14,288 bases of DNA from Saccoglossus kowalevskii (GCF_000003605.2 NW_003158514.1:1-14288), one strand, 5' to 3'; numbered from the stretch's first letter, positions 1-10,661 are shown. Notes: a model not told the origin generated them from the sequence alone. A program made the numbers and translations.

Positions 1-760
1 AAGATATTGCATCATTTAATGTTATCCATTCATACATACCAAGATATTGCATCATTTGATTTTATCCATTCATACATACCAAGATATTGCATCATTTGAT
101 GTTATCCATTCTTACATACCAAGATATTGCATCATTTGATGTTATCCATTCATCCATACCAAGATATTGCATCGTTTGATGTTATCCATTCATACACACC
201 AAGATATTGCATCATTTGATGTTATCCATTCATACATACCAAGATATTGCATCATTTGATGTTATCCATTCATCCACACCAAGATATTGCATGATTTGAT
301 GTTATCCATTCATCCATACCAAGATATTGCATCATTTGATGTTATCCATTCATACATACCAAGATATTGCATCATTTGATGTTATCCATTCATCCATACC
401 AAGATATTGCATCATTTGATGTTATCCATTCATACATACCAAAATATTGCATCATTTGATGTTATCCATTCATCTATACCAAGATATTGCATCATTTGAT
501 GTTATCCATTCATCCATACCAAGATATTGCATCATTTGATGTTATCTATTCATACGTACCAAGATATTGCATCATTTGATGTTATCCATTCATACATACC
601 AAGATATTGCATCATTTGATGTTATCCATTCATCCATACCAAGATATTGCATCATTTGATGTTATCCATTCATCCATACCAAGATATTGCATCATTTGAT
701 GTTATCCATTCATCCATTCCAAGATATTGCATCATTTGATGTTATCCATTCATACATACC
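1..760. repeat. Barcode module copy 1: N-T-L-C-H-A-Cc-C-A-C-A-KW-C-G-A-C-C-S-A
   Basis: Nineteen units with an unusual density of rare variants. They include N at 1, T at 41, L at 81, H with an extra atcg change at 161, Cc at 241, a unit with atgatttgat at 281, the double variant KW at 441, G at 521 and S at 681. The same order with the same private changes recurs at 9622-10381. I count three mismatches in 760 bp, so the two are one duplicated block rather than independently mutated units. Partial copies of the first five to seven units lie at 4904 and 6592. Its start at base 1 is the window edge, so the block may extend upstream. Confidence 0.9.
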
Positions 761-1120
761 AAGATATTGCATCATTTGATTTTATCCATTCATACATACC
801 AAGATATTGCATCATTTGATGTTATCCATTCATCCATACCAAGATATTGCATCATTTGATGTTATCTATTCATACGTACCAAGATATTGCATCATTTGAT
901 GTTATCCATTCATACATACCAAGATATTGCATCGTTTGATGTTATCCATTCATCCATACCAAGATATTGCATCATTTGATGTTATCCATTCATCCATACC
1001 AAGATATTGCATCATTTGATGTTATCCATTCATCCATTCCAAGATATTGCATCATTTGATGTTATCCATTCATACATACCAAGATATTGCATCATTTGAT
1101 TTTATCCATTCATACATACC
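481..1120. repeat. 320-bp higher-order repeat, two tandem copies (C-G-A-C-C-S-A-T)
   Basis: Units at 481-800 and 801-1120 follow the same eight-unit order: C, G (tctatt...tacgtacc), A, C, C, S (catccattcc), A, T (gattttatcc). The copies differ at one base that I can see, position 934 (atcg instead of atca). This is a local amplification of an 8-unit block, which overlaps the end of module copy 1. The second copy continues with A-A-A to 1240, and this extended form (801-1240) recurs at 4184-4623 with two mismatches. The G-A-C-C-S-A order recurs also at 7031 and 10142. Confidence 0.9.
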
Positions 1121-1240
1121 AAGATATTGCATCATTTGATGTTATCCATTCATACATACCAAGATATTGCATCATTTGATGTTATCCATTCATACATACC
1201 AAGATATTGCATCATTTGATGTTATCCATTCATACATACC
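1121..1240. repeat. Three consecutive A-type consensus units
   Basis: Three units identical to the A-type consensus separate the 320-bp repeat from the A4-containing domain that begins with the G unit at 1241. The same T-A-A-A succession follows the S-A-T motif at 4504-4623, so this spacer is part of the copied block. Confidence 0.85.
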
Positions 1241-2368
1241 AAGATATTGCATCATTTGATGTTATCTATTCATACGTACCAAGATATTGCATCATTTGAT
1301 GTTATCCATTCATACATACCAAGATATTGCATCATTTGATGTTATCCATTCATCCATACCAAGATATTGCATCATTTGATGTTATCCATTCATCCATACC
1401 AAGATATTGCATCATTTGATGTTATCCATTCATACATACCAAGATATTGCATCATTTGATGTTATCCATTCATACATACCAAGATATTGCATCATTTGAT
1501 GTTATCCATTCATCCATACCAAGATATTGCATCATTTGATGTTATCCATTCATCCATACCAAGATATTGCATCATTTGATGTTATCCATTCATACATACA
1601 TACCAAGATATTGCATCATTTGATGTTATCCATTCATACATACCAAGATATTGCATCATTTGATGTTATCCATTCATCCATACCAAGATATTGCATCATT
1701 TGATGTTATCCATTCATCCATACCAAGATATTGCATCATTTGATGTTATCCATTCATACATACCAAGATATTGCATCATTTGATGTTATTCATTCATCCA
1801 TACCAAGATATTGCATCATTTGATGTTATCCATTCATCCATACCAAGATATTGCATCATTTGATGTTATCTATTCATACGTACCAAGATATTGCATCATT
1901 TGATGTTATCCATTCATACATACCAAGATATTGCATCATTTGATGTTATCCATTCATCCATACCAAGATATTGCATCATTTGATGTTATCCATTCATCCA
2001 TACCAAGATATTGCATCATTTGATGTTATCCATTCATACATACCAAGATATTGCATCATTTGATGTTATCCATTCATACATACCAAGATATTGCATCATT
2101 TGATGTTATCCATTCATCCATACCAAGATATTGCATCATTTGATGTTATCCATTCATCCATACCAAGATATTGCATCATTTGATGTTATCCATTCATACA
2201 TACATACCAAGATATTGCATCATTTGATGTTATCCATTCATACATACCAAGATATTGCATCATTTGATGTTATCCATTCATCCATACCAAGATATTGCAT
2301 CATTTGATGTTATCCATTCATCCATACCAAGATATTGCATCATTTTATGTTATCCATTCATACATACC
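1241..2368. repeat. 604-bp, 15-unit higher-order repeat (one full and one 13-unit copy)
   Basis: Copy one (1241-1844) reads G-A-C-C-A-A-C-C-A4-A-C-C-A-I-C; copy two (1845-2368) reads G-A-C-C-A-A-C-C-A4-A-C-C-A. The shared 524 bp (1241-1764 against 1845-2368) differ at one base I can see: unit position 18 is t rather than g in the last unit of copy two (2329). Each copy opens with a G unit carrying TACGTA and contains one 44-bp unit (1561-1604 and 2165-2208). The identity and shared insertion show that a multi-unit block was amplified. A third, altered copy begins with the g unit at 2369. Confidence 0.9.
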
Positions 2369-3412
2369 AAGATATTGCATCATTTGATGTTATCTATTCG
2401 TACGTACCAAGATATTGCATCATTTGATGTTATCCATTCATACATACCAAGATATTGCATCATTTGATGTTATCCATTCATCCATACCAAGATATTGCAT
2501 CATTTGATGTTATCCATTCATCCATACCAAGATATTGCATCATTTGATGTTATCCATTCATACATACCAAGATATTGCATCATTTGATGTTATTCATTCA
2601 TCCATACCAAGATATTGCATCATTTGATGTTATCCATTCATCCATACCAAGATATTGCATCATTTGATGTTATCCATTCATACATACATACCAAGATATT
2701 GCATCATTTGATGTTATCCATTCATACATACCAAGATATTGCATCATTTGATGTTATCCATTCATCCATACCAAGATATTGCATCATTTGATGTTATCCA
2801 TTCATCCATACCAAGATATTGCATCATTTGATGTTATCCATTCATACATACCAAGATATTGCATCATTTGATGTTATTCATTCATCCATACCAAGATATT
2901 GCATCATTTGATGTTATCCATTCATCCATACCAAGATATTGCATCATTTGATGTTATCCATTCATCCATACCAAGATATTGCATCATTTGATGTTATCCA
3001 TTCATACATACCAAGATATTGCATCATTTGATGTTATTCATTCATCCATACCAAGATATTGCATCATTTGATGTTATCCATTCATCCATACCAAGATATT
3101 GCATCATTTGATGTTATCCATTCATACATACCAAGATATTGCATCATTTGATGTTATCTATTCATACGTACCAAGATATTGCATCATTTGATGTTATCCA
3201 TTCATACATACCAAGATATTGCATCATTTGATGTTATCCATTCATCCATACCAAGATATTGCATCATTTGATGTTATCCATTCATCCATACCAAGATATT
3301 GCATCATTTGATGTTATCCATTCATACATACCAAGATATTGCATCATTTGATGTTATCCATTCATACATACCAAGATATTGCATCATTTGATGTTATCCA
3401 TTCATCCATACC
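2209..3412. repeat. Long block duplicated at 13024-14107
   Basis: The order A-C-C-A(18t)-g-A-C-C-A-I-C-A4-A-C-C-A-I-C-C-A (2209-3012) recurs at 13024-13827. Both stretches are 804 bp and I see one mismatch (unit 2773 against 13588). The next three units here, I-C-A at 3013-3132, are missing from the other copy. Then G-A-C-C-A-A-C (3133-3412) matches 13828-14107 with one mismatch. The private 18t unit at 2329 and the double-CpG g unit at 2369 are shared by both. The 44-bp unit here is 2649-2692. The three-unit difference is a multiple of 40 bp, as expected from in-register unequal exchange. Confidence 0.9.
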
Positions 3413-3742
3413 AAGATATTGCATCATTTGATGTTATCTATTCATACGTACCAAGATATTGCATCATTTGATGTTATCCATTCATACATACATACCAAGA
3501 TATTGCATCATTTGATGTTATCCATTCATACATACCAAGATATTGCATCATTTGATGTTATCCATTCATCCATACCAAGATATTGCATTGCATCATTTGA
3601 TGTTATCCATTCATCCATAACAAGATATTGCATCATTTGATGTTATCCATTCATACATAACAAGATATTGCATCATTTGATGTTATCTATTCGTACATAC
3701 CAAAGATATTGCATCATTTGATGTTATCCATTCTTACATACC
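3413..3742. repeat. Indel-rich junction between array domains
   Basis: Eight units hold three length changes: a 44-bp unit (3453-3496), a 45-bp unit with a duplicated attgc (3577-3621) and a 41-bp unit with an extra a (3702-3742). Two adjacent units end in taac instead of tacc (3577 and 3622), and the unit at 3662 is a chimera-like variant with tctatt and tcgtacatacc. To the left lies the A4 domain. To the right begins the L-C-H-A-A part of the rare-variant module. The clustering of irregular units at a change of barcode pattern suggests a recombination or assembly junction. Confidence 0.75.
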
Positions 3743-4903
3743 AAGATATTGCATCATTTGATGTTATCCATTCATCCATACCAAGATATTGCATCATTTG
3801 ATGTTATCCATTCATACACACCAAGATATTGCATCATTTGATGTTATCCATTCATACATACCAAGATATTGCATCATTTGATGTTATCCATTCATACATA
3901 CCAAGATATTGCATCATTTGATGTTATTCATTCATACACACCAAGATATTGCATCATTTGATGTTATCCATTCATGCATACCAAGATATTGCATCATTTG
4001 ATGTTATCCATTCATCCATACCAAGATATTGCATCATTTGATGTTATCCATTCATACATACCAAGATATTGCATCATTTGATGTTATCCATTCATCCATA
4101 CCAAGATATTGCATCATTTGATGTTATCCATTCATACATACCAAAATATTGCATCATTTGATGTTATCCATTCATCTATAACCAAGATATTGCATCATTT
4201 GATGTTATCCATTCATCCATACCAAGATATTGCATCATTTGATGTTATCTATTCATACGTACCAAGATATTGCATCATTTGATGTTATCCATTCATACAT
4301 ACCAAGATATTGCATCATTTGATGTTATCCATTCAGCCATACCAAGATATTGCATCATTTGATGTTATCCATTCATCCATACCAAGATATTGCATCATTT
4401 GATGTTATCCATTCATCCATTCCAAGATATTGCATCATTTGATGTTATCCATTCATACATACCAAGATATTGCATCATTTGATTTTATCCATTCATACAT
4501 ACCAAGATATTGCATCATTTGATGTTATCCATTCATACATACCAAGATATTGCATCATTTGATGTTATCCATTCATACATACCAAGATATTGCATCATTT
4601 GATGTTATCCATTCATACATACCAAGATATTGCATCATTTGATGTTATCCATTCATCCACACCAAGATATTGCATCATTTGATGTTATCCATTCATACAT
4701 ACCAAGATATTGCATCATTTGATGTTATCCATTCATCCATACCAAGATATTGCATCATTTGATGTTATCCATTCATACATACCAAGATATTGCATCATTT
4801 GATGTTATCTATTCATACGTACCAAGATATTGCATCATTTGATGTTATCCATTCATACATACCAAGATATTGCATCATTTGATGTTATCCATTCATCCAT
4901 ACC
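3743..4903. repeat. Mosaic domain with K/W, S, T and Cc units
   Basis: Unit order is C-H-A-A-IH-M-C-A-C-A-KW-C-G-A-C-C-S-A-T-A-A-A-Cc-A-C-A-G-A-C. The KW unit at 4143 is 41 bp long (ctataacc). The first C after G-A (4304) has cagccatacc. The segment 4184-4623 matches 801-1240 with two mismatches, so this is another copy of the C-G-A-C-C-S-A-T-A-A-A block. The IH unit at 3903 and the M unit at 3943 (catgcatacc without the K change) are found together only here. Confidence 0.85.
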
Positions 4904-5343
4904 AAGATATTGCATCATTTAATGTTATCCATTCATACATACCAAGATATTGCATCATTTGATTTTATCCATTCATACATACCAAGATATTGCATCATTT
5001 GATGTTATCCATTCTTACATACCAAGATATTGCATCATTTGATGTTATCCATTCATCCATACCAAGATATTGCATCATTTGATGTTATCCATTCATACAC
5101 ACCAAGATATTGCATCATTTGATGTTATCCATTCATACATACCAAGATATTGCATCATTTGATGTTATCCATTCATACATACCAAGATATTGCATCATTT
5201 GATGTTATCCATTCATACACACCAAGATATTGCATCATTTGATGTTATCCATTCATCCATACCAAGATATTGCATCATTTGATGTTATCCATTCATACAT
5301 ACCAAGATATTGCATCATTTGATGTTATCTATTCGTACGTACC
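4904..5343. repeat. Barcode module copy: N-T-L-C-H-A-A-H-C-A-g
   Basis: This opens with the N unit (catttaatg), then T, L, C, H, A and A. Its first seven units (4904-5183) match 6592-6871 with no difference that I can see. It lacks the atcg, Cc and atgattt changes of the copies at 1 and 9622, so the modules fall into two subfamilies. After the seventh unit it turns to H-C-A-g and does not reach a KW unit, so the module is truncated or was recombined here. The g unit at 5304 carries the GTACGTAC palindrome. Confidence 0.85.
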
Positions 5344-6023
5344 AAGATATTGCATCATTTGATGTTATCCATTCATACATACCAAGATATTGCATCATTT
5401 GATGTTATCCATTCATCCATACCAAGATATTGCATCATTTGATGTTATCCATTCATCCATACCAAGATATTGCATCATTTGATGTTATCCATTCATCCAT
5501 ACCAAGATATTGCATCATTTGATGTTATCCATTCATCCATACCAAGATATTGCATCATTTGATGTTATCCATTCATACATACCAAGATATTGCATCATTT
5601 GATGTTATCTATTCATACGTACCAAGATATTGCATCATTTGATGTTATCCATTCATCCATACCAAGATATTGCATCATTTGATGTTATCCATTCATCCAT
5701 AACAAGATATTGCATCATTTGATGTTATCCATTCATCCATACCAAGATATTGCATCATTTGATGTTATCCATTCATACATACCAAGATATTGCATCATTT
5801 GATGTTATCCATTCATCCATACCAAGATATTGCATCATTTGATGTTATCCATTCATCCATACCAAGATATTGCATCATTTGATGTTATCCATTCATCCAC
5901 ACCAAGATATTGCATCATTTGATGTTATCCATTCATACATACCAAGATATTGCATCATTTGATGTTATCCATTCATCCATACCAAGATATTGCATCATTT
6001 GATGTTATCCATTCATCCATACC
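5344..6023. repeat. C-rich stretch of the array
   Basis: Unit order is A-C-C-C-C-A-G-C-C-C-A-C-C-Cc-A-C-C. The run of four C-type units (5384-5543) is the longest such run I noticed in the window. The G unit at 5584 is followed by C rather than A. The unit at 5664 ends in taac. The last three units belong with the next block, because 5904-6347 matches 2045-2488 with one mismatch. Confidence 0.8.
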
Positions 6024-6591
6024 AAGATATTGCATCATTTGATGTTATCCATTCATACATACATACCAAGATATTGCATCATTTGATGTTATCCATTCAT
6101 ACATACCAAGATATTGCATCATTTGATGTTATCCATTCATCCATACCAAGATATTGCATCATTTGATGTTATCCATTCATCCATACCAAGATATTGCATC
6201 ATTTGATGTTATCCATTCATACATACCAAGATATTGCATCATTTGATGTTATCTATTCGTACGTACCAAGATATTGCATCATTTGATGTTATCCATTCAT
6301 ACATACCAAGATATTGCATCATTTGATGTTATCCATTCATCCATACCAAGATATTGCATCATTTGATGTTATCCATTCATACATACATACCAAGATATTG
6401 CATCATTTCATGTTATCCATTCATACATACCAAGATATTGCATCATTTGATGTTATCCATTCATCCATACCAAGATATTGCATCATTTGATGTTATCCAT
6501 TCATCCATACCAAGATATTGCATCATTTGATGTTATCCATTCATACATACCAAGATATTGCATCATTTGATGTTATCCATTCATCCATACC
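6024..6591. repeat. Island of the A4 higher-order domain
   Basis: Unit order is A4-A-C-C-A-g-A-C-A4-A-C-C-A-C, with 44-bp units at 6024-6067 and 6348-6391. The segment 5904-6347 copies 2045-2488 (444 bp, one mismatch, at unit position 18). The A unit after the second A4 (6392) has c at position 18, which removes the TGA otherwise present there. The island is flanked by mosaic units on both sides, as if a piece of the left domain had been transposed or exchanged into the array 3.9 kb away. Confidence 0.85.
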
Positions 6592-7381
6592 AAGATATTG
6601 CATCATTTAATGTTATCCATTCATACATACCAAGATATTGCATCATTTGATTTTATCCATTCATACATACCAAGATATTGCATCATTTGATGTTATCCAT
6701 TCTTACATACCAAGATATTGCATCATTTGATGTTATCCATTCATCCATACCAAGATATTGCATCATTTGATGTTATCCATTCATACACACCAAGATATTG
6801 CATCATTTGATGTTATCCATTCATACATACCAAGATATTGCATCATTTGATGTTATCCATTCATACATACCAAGATATTGCATCATTTGATGTTATCCAT
6901 TCATCCATACCAAGATATTGCATCATTTGATGTTATCCATTCATACATACCAAAATATTGCATCATTGATGTTATCCATTCATCTATACCAAGATATTGC
7001 ATCATTTGATGTTATCCATTCATCCATACCAAGATATTGCATCATTTGATGTTATCTATTCATACGTACCAAGATATTGCATCATTTGATGTTATCCATT
7101 CATACATACCAAGATATTGCATCATTTGATGTTATCCATTCATCCATACCAAGATATTGCATCATTTGATGTTATCCATTCATCCATACCAAGATATTGC
7201 ATCATTTGATGTATCCATCATCCATTCCAGATATTGCATCATTTGATGTATCCATTCATACATACCAAGATATGCATCATTGATGTTATCCATTCATCCA
7301 TTCAAGATATGCATCATTGATGTTATCCATTCATACATACCAAGATATTGCATCATTTGATTTTATCCATTCATACATACC
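6592..7381. repeat. Barcode module copy N-T-L-C-H-A-A-C-A-KW-C-G-A-C-C-S-A-S-A-T
   Basis: It starts with the N unit at 6592 and follows the module order through KW at 6952, which is 39 bp because catttgat has become cattgat. It continues C-G-A-C-C-S as in copy 1, then holds an extra S-A pair before T. The four units 7191-7341 are all shortened by homopolymer loss (separate entry). The extra S-A pair lies inside that damaged stretch, so its reality depends on the quality of the sequence there. Confidence 0.82.
7191..7341. other. Cluster of homopolymer deletions in four consecutive units; probable consensus error
   Basis: The four units 7191-7228, 7229-7266, 7267-7303 and 7304-7341 are 38, 38, 37 and 38 bp long. 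They have together lost nine bases, and each loss shortens a run of identical bases: gttat to gtat twice, cattca to catca, ccaag to ccag, tattg to tatg twice, catttg to cattg twice, ttccaa to ttcaa. Units on either side keep the exact 40-bp period for hundreds of bases. Such a pattern is typical of unpolished long-read consensus or a poorly supported join, and is much less likely as biological mutation. Confidence 0.8.
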
Positions 7382-8301
7382 AAGATATTGCATCATTTGA
7401 TGTTATCCATTCATCCATACCAAGATATTGCATCATTTGATGTTATCTATTCATACGTACCAAGATATTGCATCATTTGATGTTATCCATTCATCCATAC
7501 CAAGATATTGCATCATTTGATGTTATCCATTCATCCATACCAAGATATTGCATCATTTGATGTTATCCATTCATCCATTCCAAGATATTGCATCATTTGA
7601 TGTTATCCATTCATACATACCAAGATATTGCATCATTTGATGTTATCCATTCATACATACCAAGATATTGCATCATTTGATGTTATCCATTCATACATAC
7701 CAAGATATTGCATCATTTGATGTTATCCATTCATACATACCAAGATATTGCATCATTTGATGTTATCCATTCATCCATACCAAGATATTGCATCATTTGA
7801 TGTTATCCATTCATACATACCAAGATATTGCATCATTTGATGTTATCCATTCATACATACCAAGATATTGCATCATTTGATGTTATCCATTCATACATAC
7901 CAAAATATTGCATCATTTGATGTTATCCATTCATGCATACCGAGATATTGCATCATTTGATGTTATCCATTCATCCATACCAAGATATTGCATCATTTGA
8001 TGTTATACATTCATCCATACCAAGATATTGCATCATTTGATGTTATCCATTCATATATACCAAGATATTGCATCATTTGATGTTATCCATTCATACATAC
8101 CAAGATATTGCATCATTTGATGTTATACATTCATCCATACCAAGATATTGCATCATTTGATGTTATCCATTCATACATACCAAGATATTGCATCATTTGA
8201 TGTTATCCATTCATCCATACCAAGATATTGCATCATTTGATGTTATCCATTCATCCATTCCAAGATATTGCATCATTTGATGTTATCCATTCATACATAC
8301 C
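7382..8301. repeat. Transition to the Y/V territory, with K/M module copy 1
   Basis: Unit order is C-G-C-C-S-A-A-A-A-C-A-A-A-KM-C-V-Y-A-V-A-C-S-A. The KM unit at 7902 (aaaatattgc with catgcatacc) is followed by a unit starting gag rather than aag (7942), then V (7982, gttatacatt) and Y (8022, catatatacc). These are the first V and Y units in the window. The A-A-A-C-A-A-A-KM-gag succession recurs ending at 12824. The G unit at 7422 is the last one before 10142. Confidence 0.85.
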
Positions 8302-9421
8302 AAGATATTGCATCATTTGATGTTATCCATTCATATATACCAAGATATTGCATCATTTGATGTTATCCATTCATACATACCAAGATATTGCATCATTTGA
8401 TGTTATCCATTCATCCATACCAAGATATTGCATCATTTGATGTTATCCATTCATCCATACCAAGATATTGCATCATTTGATGTTATTCATTCATACATAC
8501 CAAGATATTGCATCATTTGATGTTATCCATTCATACATACCAAGATATTGCATCATTTGATGTTATCCATTCATCCATACCAAGATATTGCATCATTTGA
8601 TGTTATCCATTCATCCATACCAAGATATTGCATCATTTGATGTTATCCATTCATACATACCAAGATATTGCATCATTTGATGTTATCCATTCATCCATAC
8701 CAAGATATTGCATCATTTGATGTTATCCATTCATATATACCAAGATATTGCATCATTTGATGTTATCCATTCATACATACCAAGATATTGCATCATTTGA
8801 TGTTATCCATTCATCCATACCAAGATATTGCATCATTTGATGTTATCCATTCATCCATACCAAGATATTGCATCATTTGATGTTATTCATTCATACATAC
8901 CAAGATATTGCATCATTTGATGTTATCCATTCATACATACCAAGATATTGCATCATTTGATGTTATCCATTCATCCATACCAAGATATTGCATCATTTGA
9001 TGTTATCCATTCATCCATACCAAGATATTGCATCATTTGATGTTATCCATTCATACATACCAAGATATTGCATCATTTGATGTTATCCATTCATATATAC
9101 CAAGATATTGCATCATTTGATGTTATCCATTCATACATACCAAGATATTGCATCATTTGATGTTATCCCTTCATCCATACCAAGATATTGCATCATTTGA
9201 TGTTATCCATTCATCCATACCAAGATATTGCATCATTTGATGTTATTCATTCATACATACCAAGATATTGCATCATTTGATGTTATCCATTCATACATAC
9301 CAAGATATTGCATCATTTGATGTTATCCATTCATCCATACCAAGATATTGCATCATTTGATGTTATCCATTCATCCATACCAAGATATTGCATCATTTGA
9401 TGTTATTCATTCATACATTCC
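8302..9421. repeat. 360-bp, 9-unit higher-order repeat, three copies
   Basis: The order Y-A-C-C-I(A)-A-C-C-A is seen at 8302-8661, 8702-9061 and 9062-9421; I(A) is an A-type unit with attcatt. One extra C unit (8662-8701) separates the first two copies. Copies one and two look identical. Copy three differs at three bases I can see: atccctt in unit 9142, and attcatt plus cattcc in its last unit (9382). No G unit or 44-bp unit occurs in this stretch. It is the most regular higher-order repeat in the right half of the window. Confidence 0.9.
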
Positions 9422-9621
9422 AAGATATTGCATCATTTGATGTTATTCATTCATCCATACCAAGATATTGCATCATTTGATGTTATCCATTCATCCATAC
9501 CAAGATATTGCATCATTTGATGTTATCCATTCATCCATACCAAGATATTGCATCATTTCATGTTATCCATTCATATATACCAAGATATTGCATCATTTGA
9601 TGTTATCCATTCATCCATACC
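9422..9621. repeat. Five-unit junction before the duplicated module
   Basis: Unit order is I(C)-C-C-Y-C. The Y unit at 9542 carries c at position 18 (tttcatg), which removes the usual TGA and opens a 70-codon frame without coding evidence. The next unit, 9622, starts the near-exact copy of the window's first 760 bp. Confidence 0.8.
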
Positions 9622-10661
9622 AAGATATTGCATCATTTAATGTTATCCATTCATACATACCAAGATATTGCATCATTTGATTTTATCCATTCATACATAC
9701 CAAGATATTGCATCATTTGATGTTATCCATTCTTACATACCAAGATATTGCATCATTTGATGTTATCCATTCATCCATACCAAGATATTGCATCGTTTGA
9801 TGTTATCCATTCATACACACCAAGATATTGCATCATTTGATGTTATCCATTCATACATACCAAGATATTGCATCATTTGATGTTATCCATTCATCCACAC
9901 CAAGATATTGCATGATTTGATGTTATCCATTCATCCATACCAAGATATTGCATCATTTGATGTTATCCATTCATACATACCAAGATATTGCATCATTTGA
10001 TGTTATCCATTCATCCATAACAAGATATTGCATCATTTGATGATATCCATTCATACATACCAAAATATTGCATCATTTGATGTTATCCATTCATCTATAT
10101 CAAGATATTGCATCATTTGATGTTATCCATTCATCCATACCAAGATATTGCATCATTTGATGTTATCTATTCATACGTACCAAGATATTGCATCATTTGA
10201 TGTTATCCATTCATACATACCAAGATATTGCATCATTTGATGTTATCCATTCATCCATACCAAGATATTGCATCATTTGATGTTATCCATTCATCCATAC
10301 CAAGATATTGCATCATTTGATGTTATCCATTCATCCATTCCAAGATATTGCATCATTTGATGTTATCCATTCATACATACCAAGATATTGCATCATTTGA
10401 TGTTATCTATTCATACGTACCAAGATATTGCATCATTTGATGTTATCCATTCATACATACCAAGATATTGCATCATTTGATGTTATCCATTCATCCATAC
10501 CAAGATATTGCATCATTTGATGTTATCCATTCATCCATACCAAGATATTGCATCATTTGATGTTATCCATTCATCCATTCCAAGATATTGCATCATTTGA
10601 TGTTATCCATTCATACATACCAAGATATTGCATCATTTGATTTTATCCATTCATACATACC
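9622..10661. repeat. Near-exact copy of 1-760, followed by a second G-A-C-C-S-A-T run
   Basis: Units 9622-10381 repeat 1-760 with three mismatches that I can find: cataac for catacc at the end of unit 9982, gatatcc for gttatcc in unit 10022, and tctatatc for tctatacc in the KW unit 10062. The rare atcg-plus-acacacc unit (9782), Cc (9862) and atgatttgat (9902) are all kept. From 10382 the order is G-A-C-C-S-A-T, where copy 1 has T-C-G at the equivalent place, so the two diverge by a difference in whole units. Confidence 0.92.

Noticed and set aside
1561-1604. A microsatellite locus (CATA)n
   Set aside because: The extra tetranucleotide is a single added word in the tail of eight satellite units; no unit has a longer run.
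2255-2467. Open frame of 70 codons, repeated identically at 13070-13282
   Set aside because: It begins at TTG, is pure satellite translated through three registers, and exists only because one TGA became TTA. The second copy is part of the duplicated 804-bp block, so the identity is not evidence of selection on a protein.
3419-3640. Open frame of 73 codons
   Set aside because: It is produced by the 4-bp and 5-bp insertions in units 3453 and 3577, which shift the register past a stop. No start context or domain supports it.
7191-7341. A distinct 37-38-bp satellite subfamily
   Set aside because: The four units each lack different bases, all in homopolymers, and do not share one shortened form, so they are not a copied variant.
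9468-9680. Open frame of 70 codons
   Set aside because: It depends on the single 18c change in unit 9542 that removes a TGA. The composition is that of the satellite.
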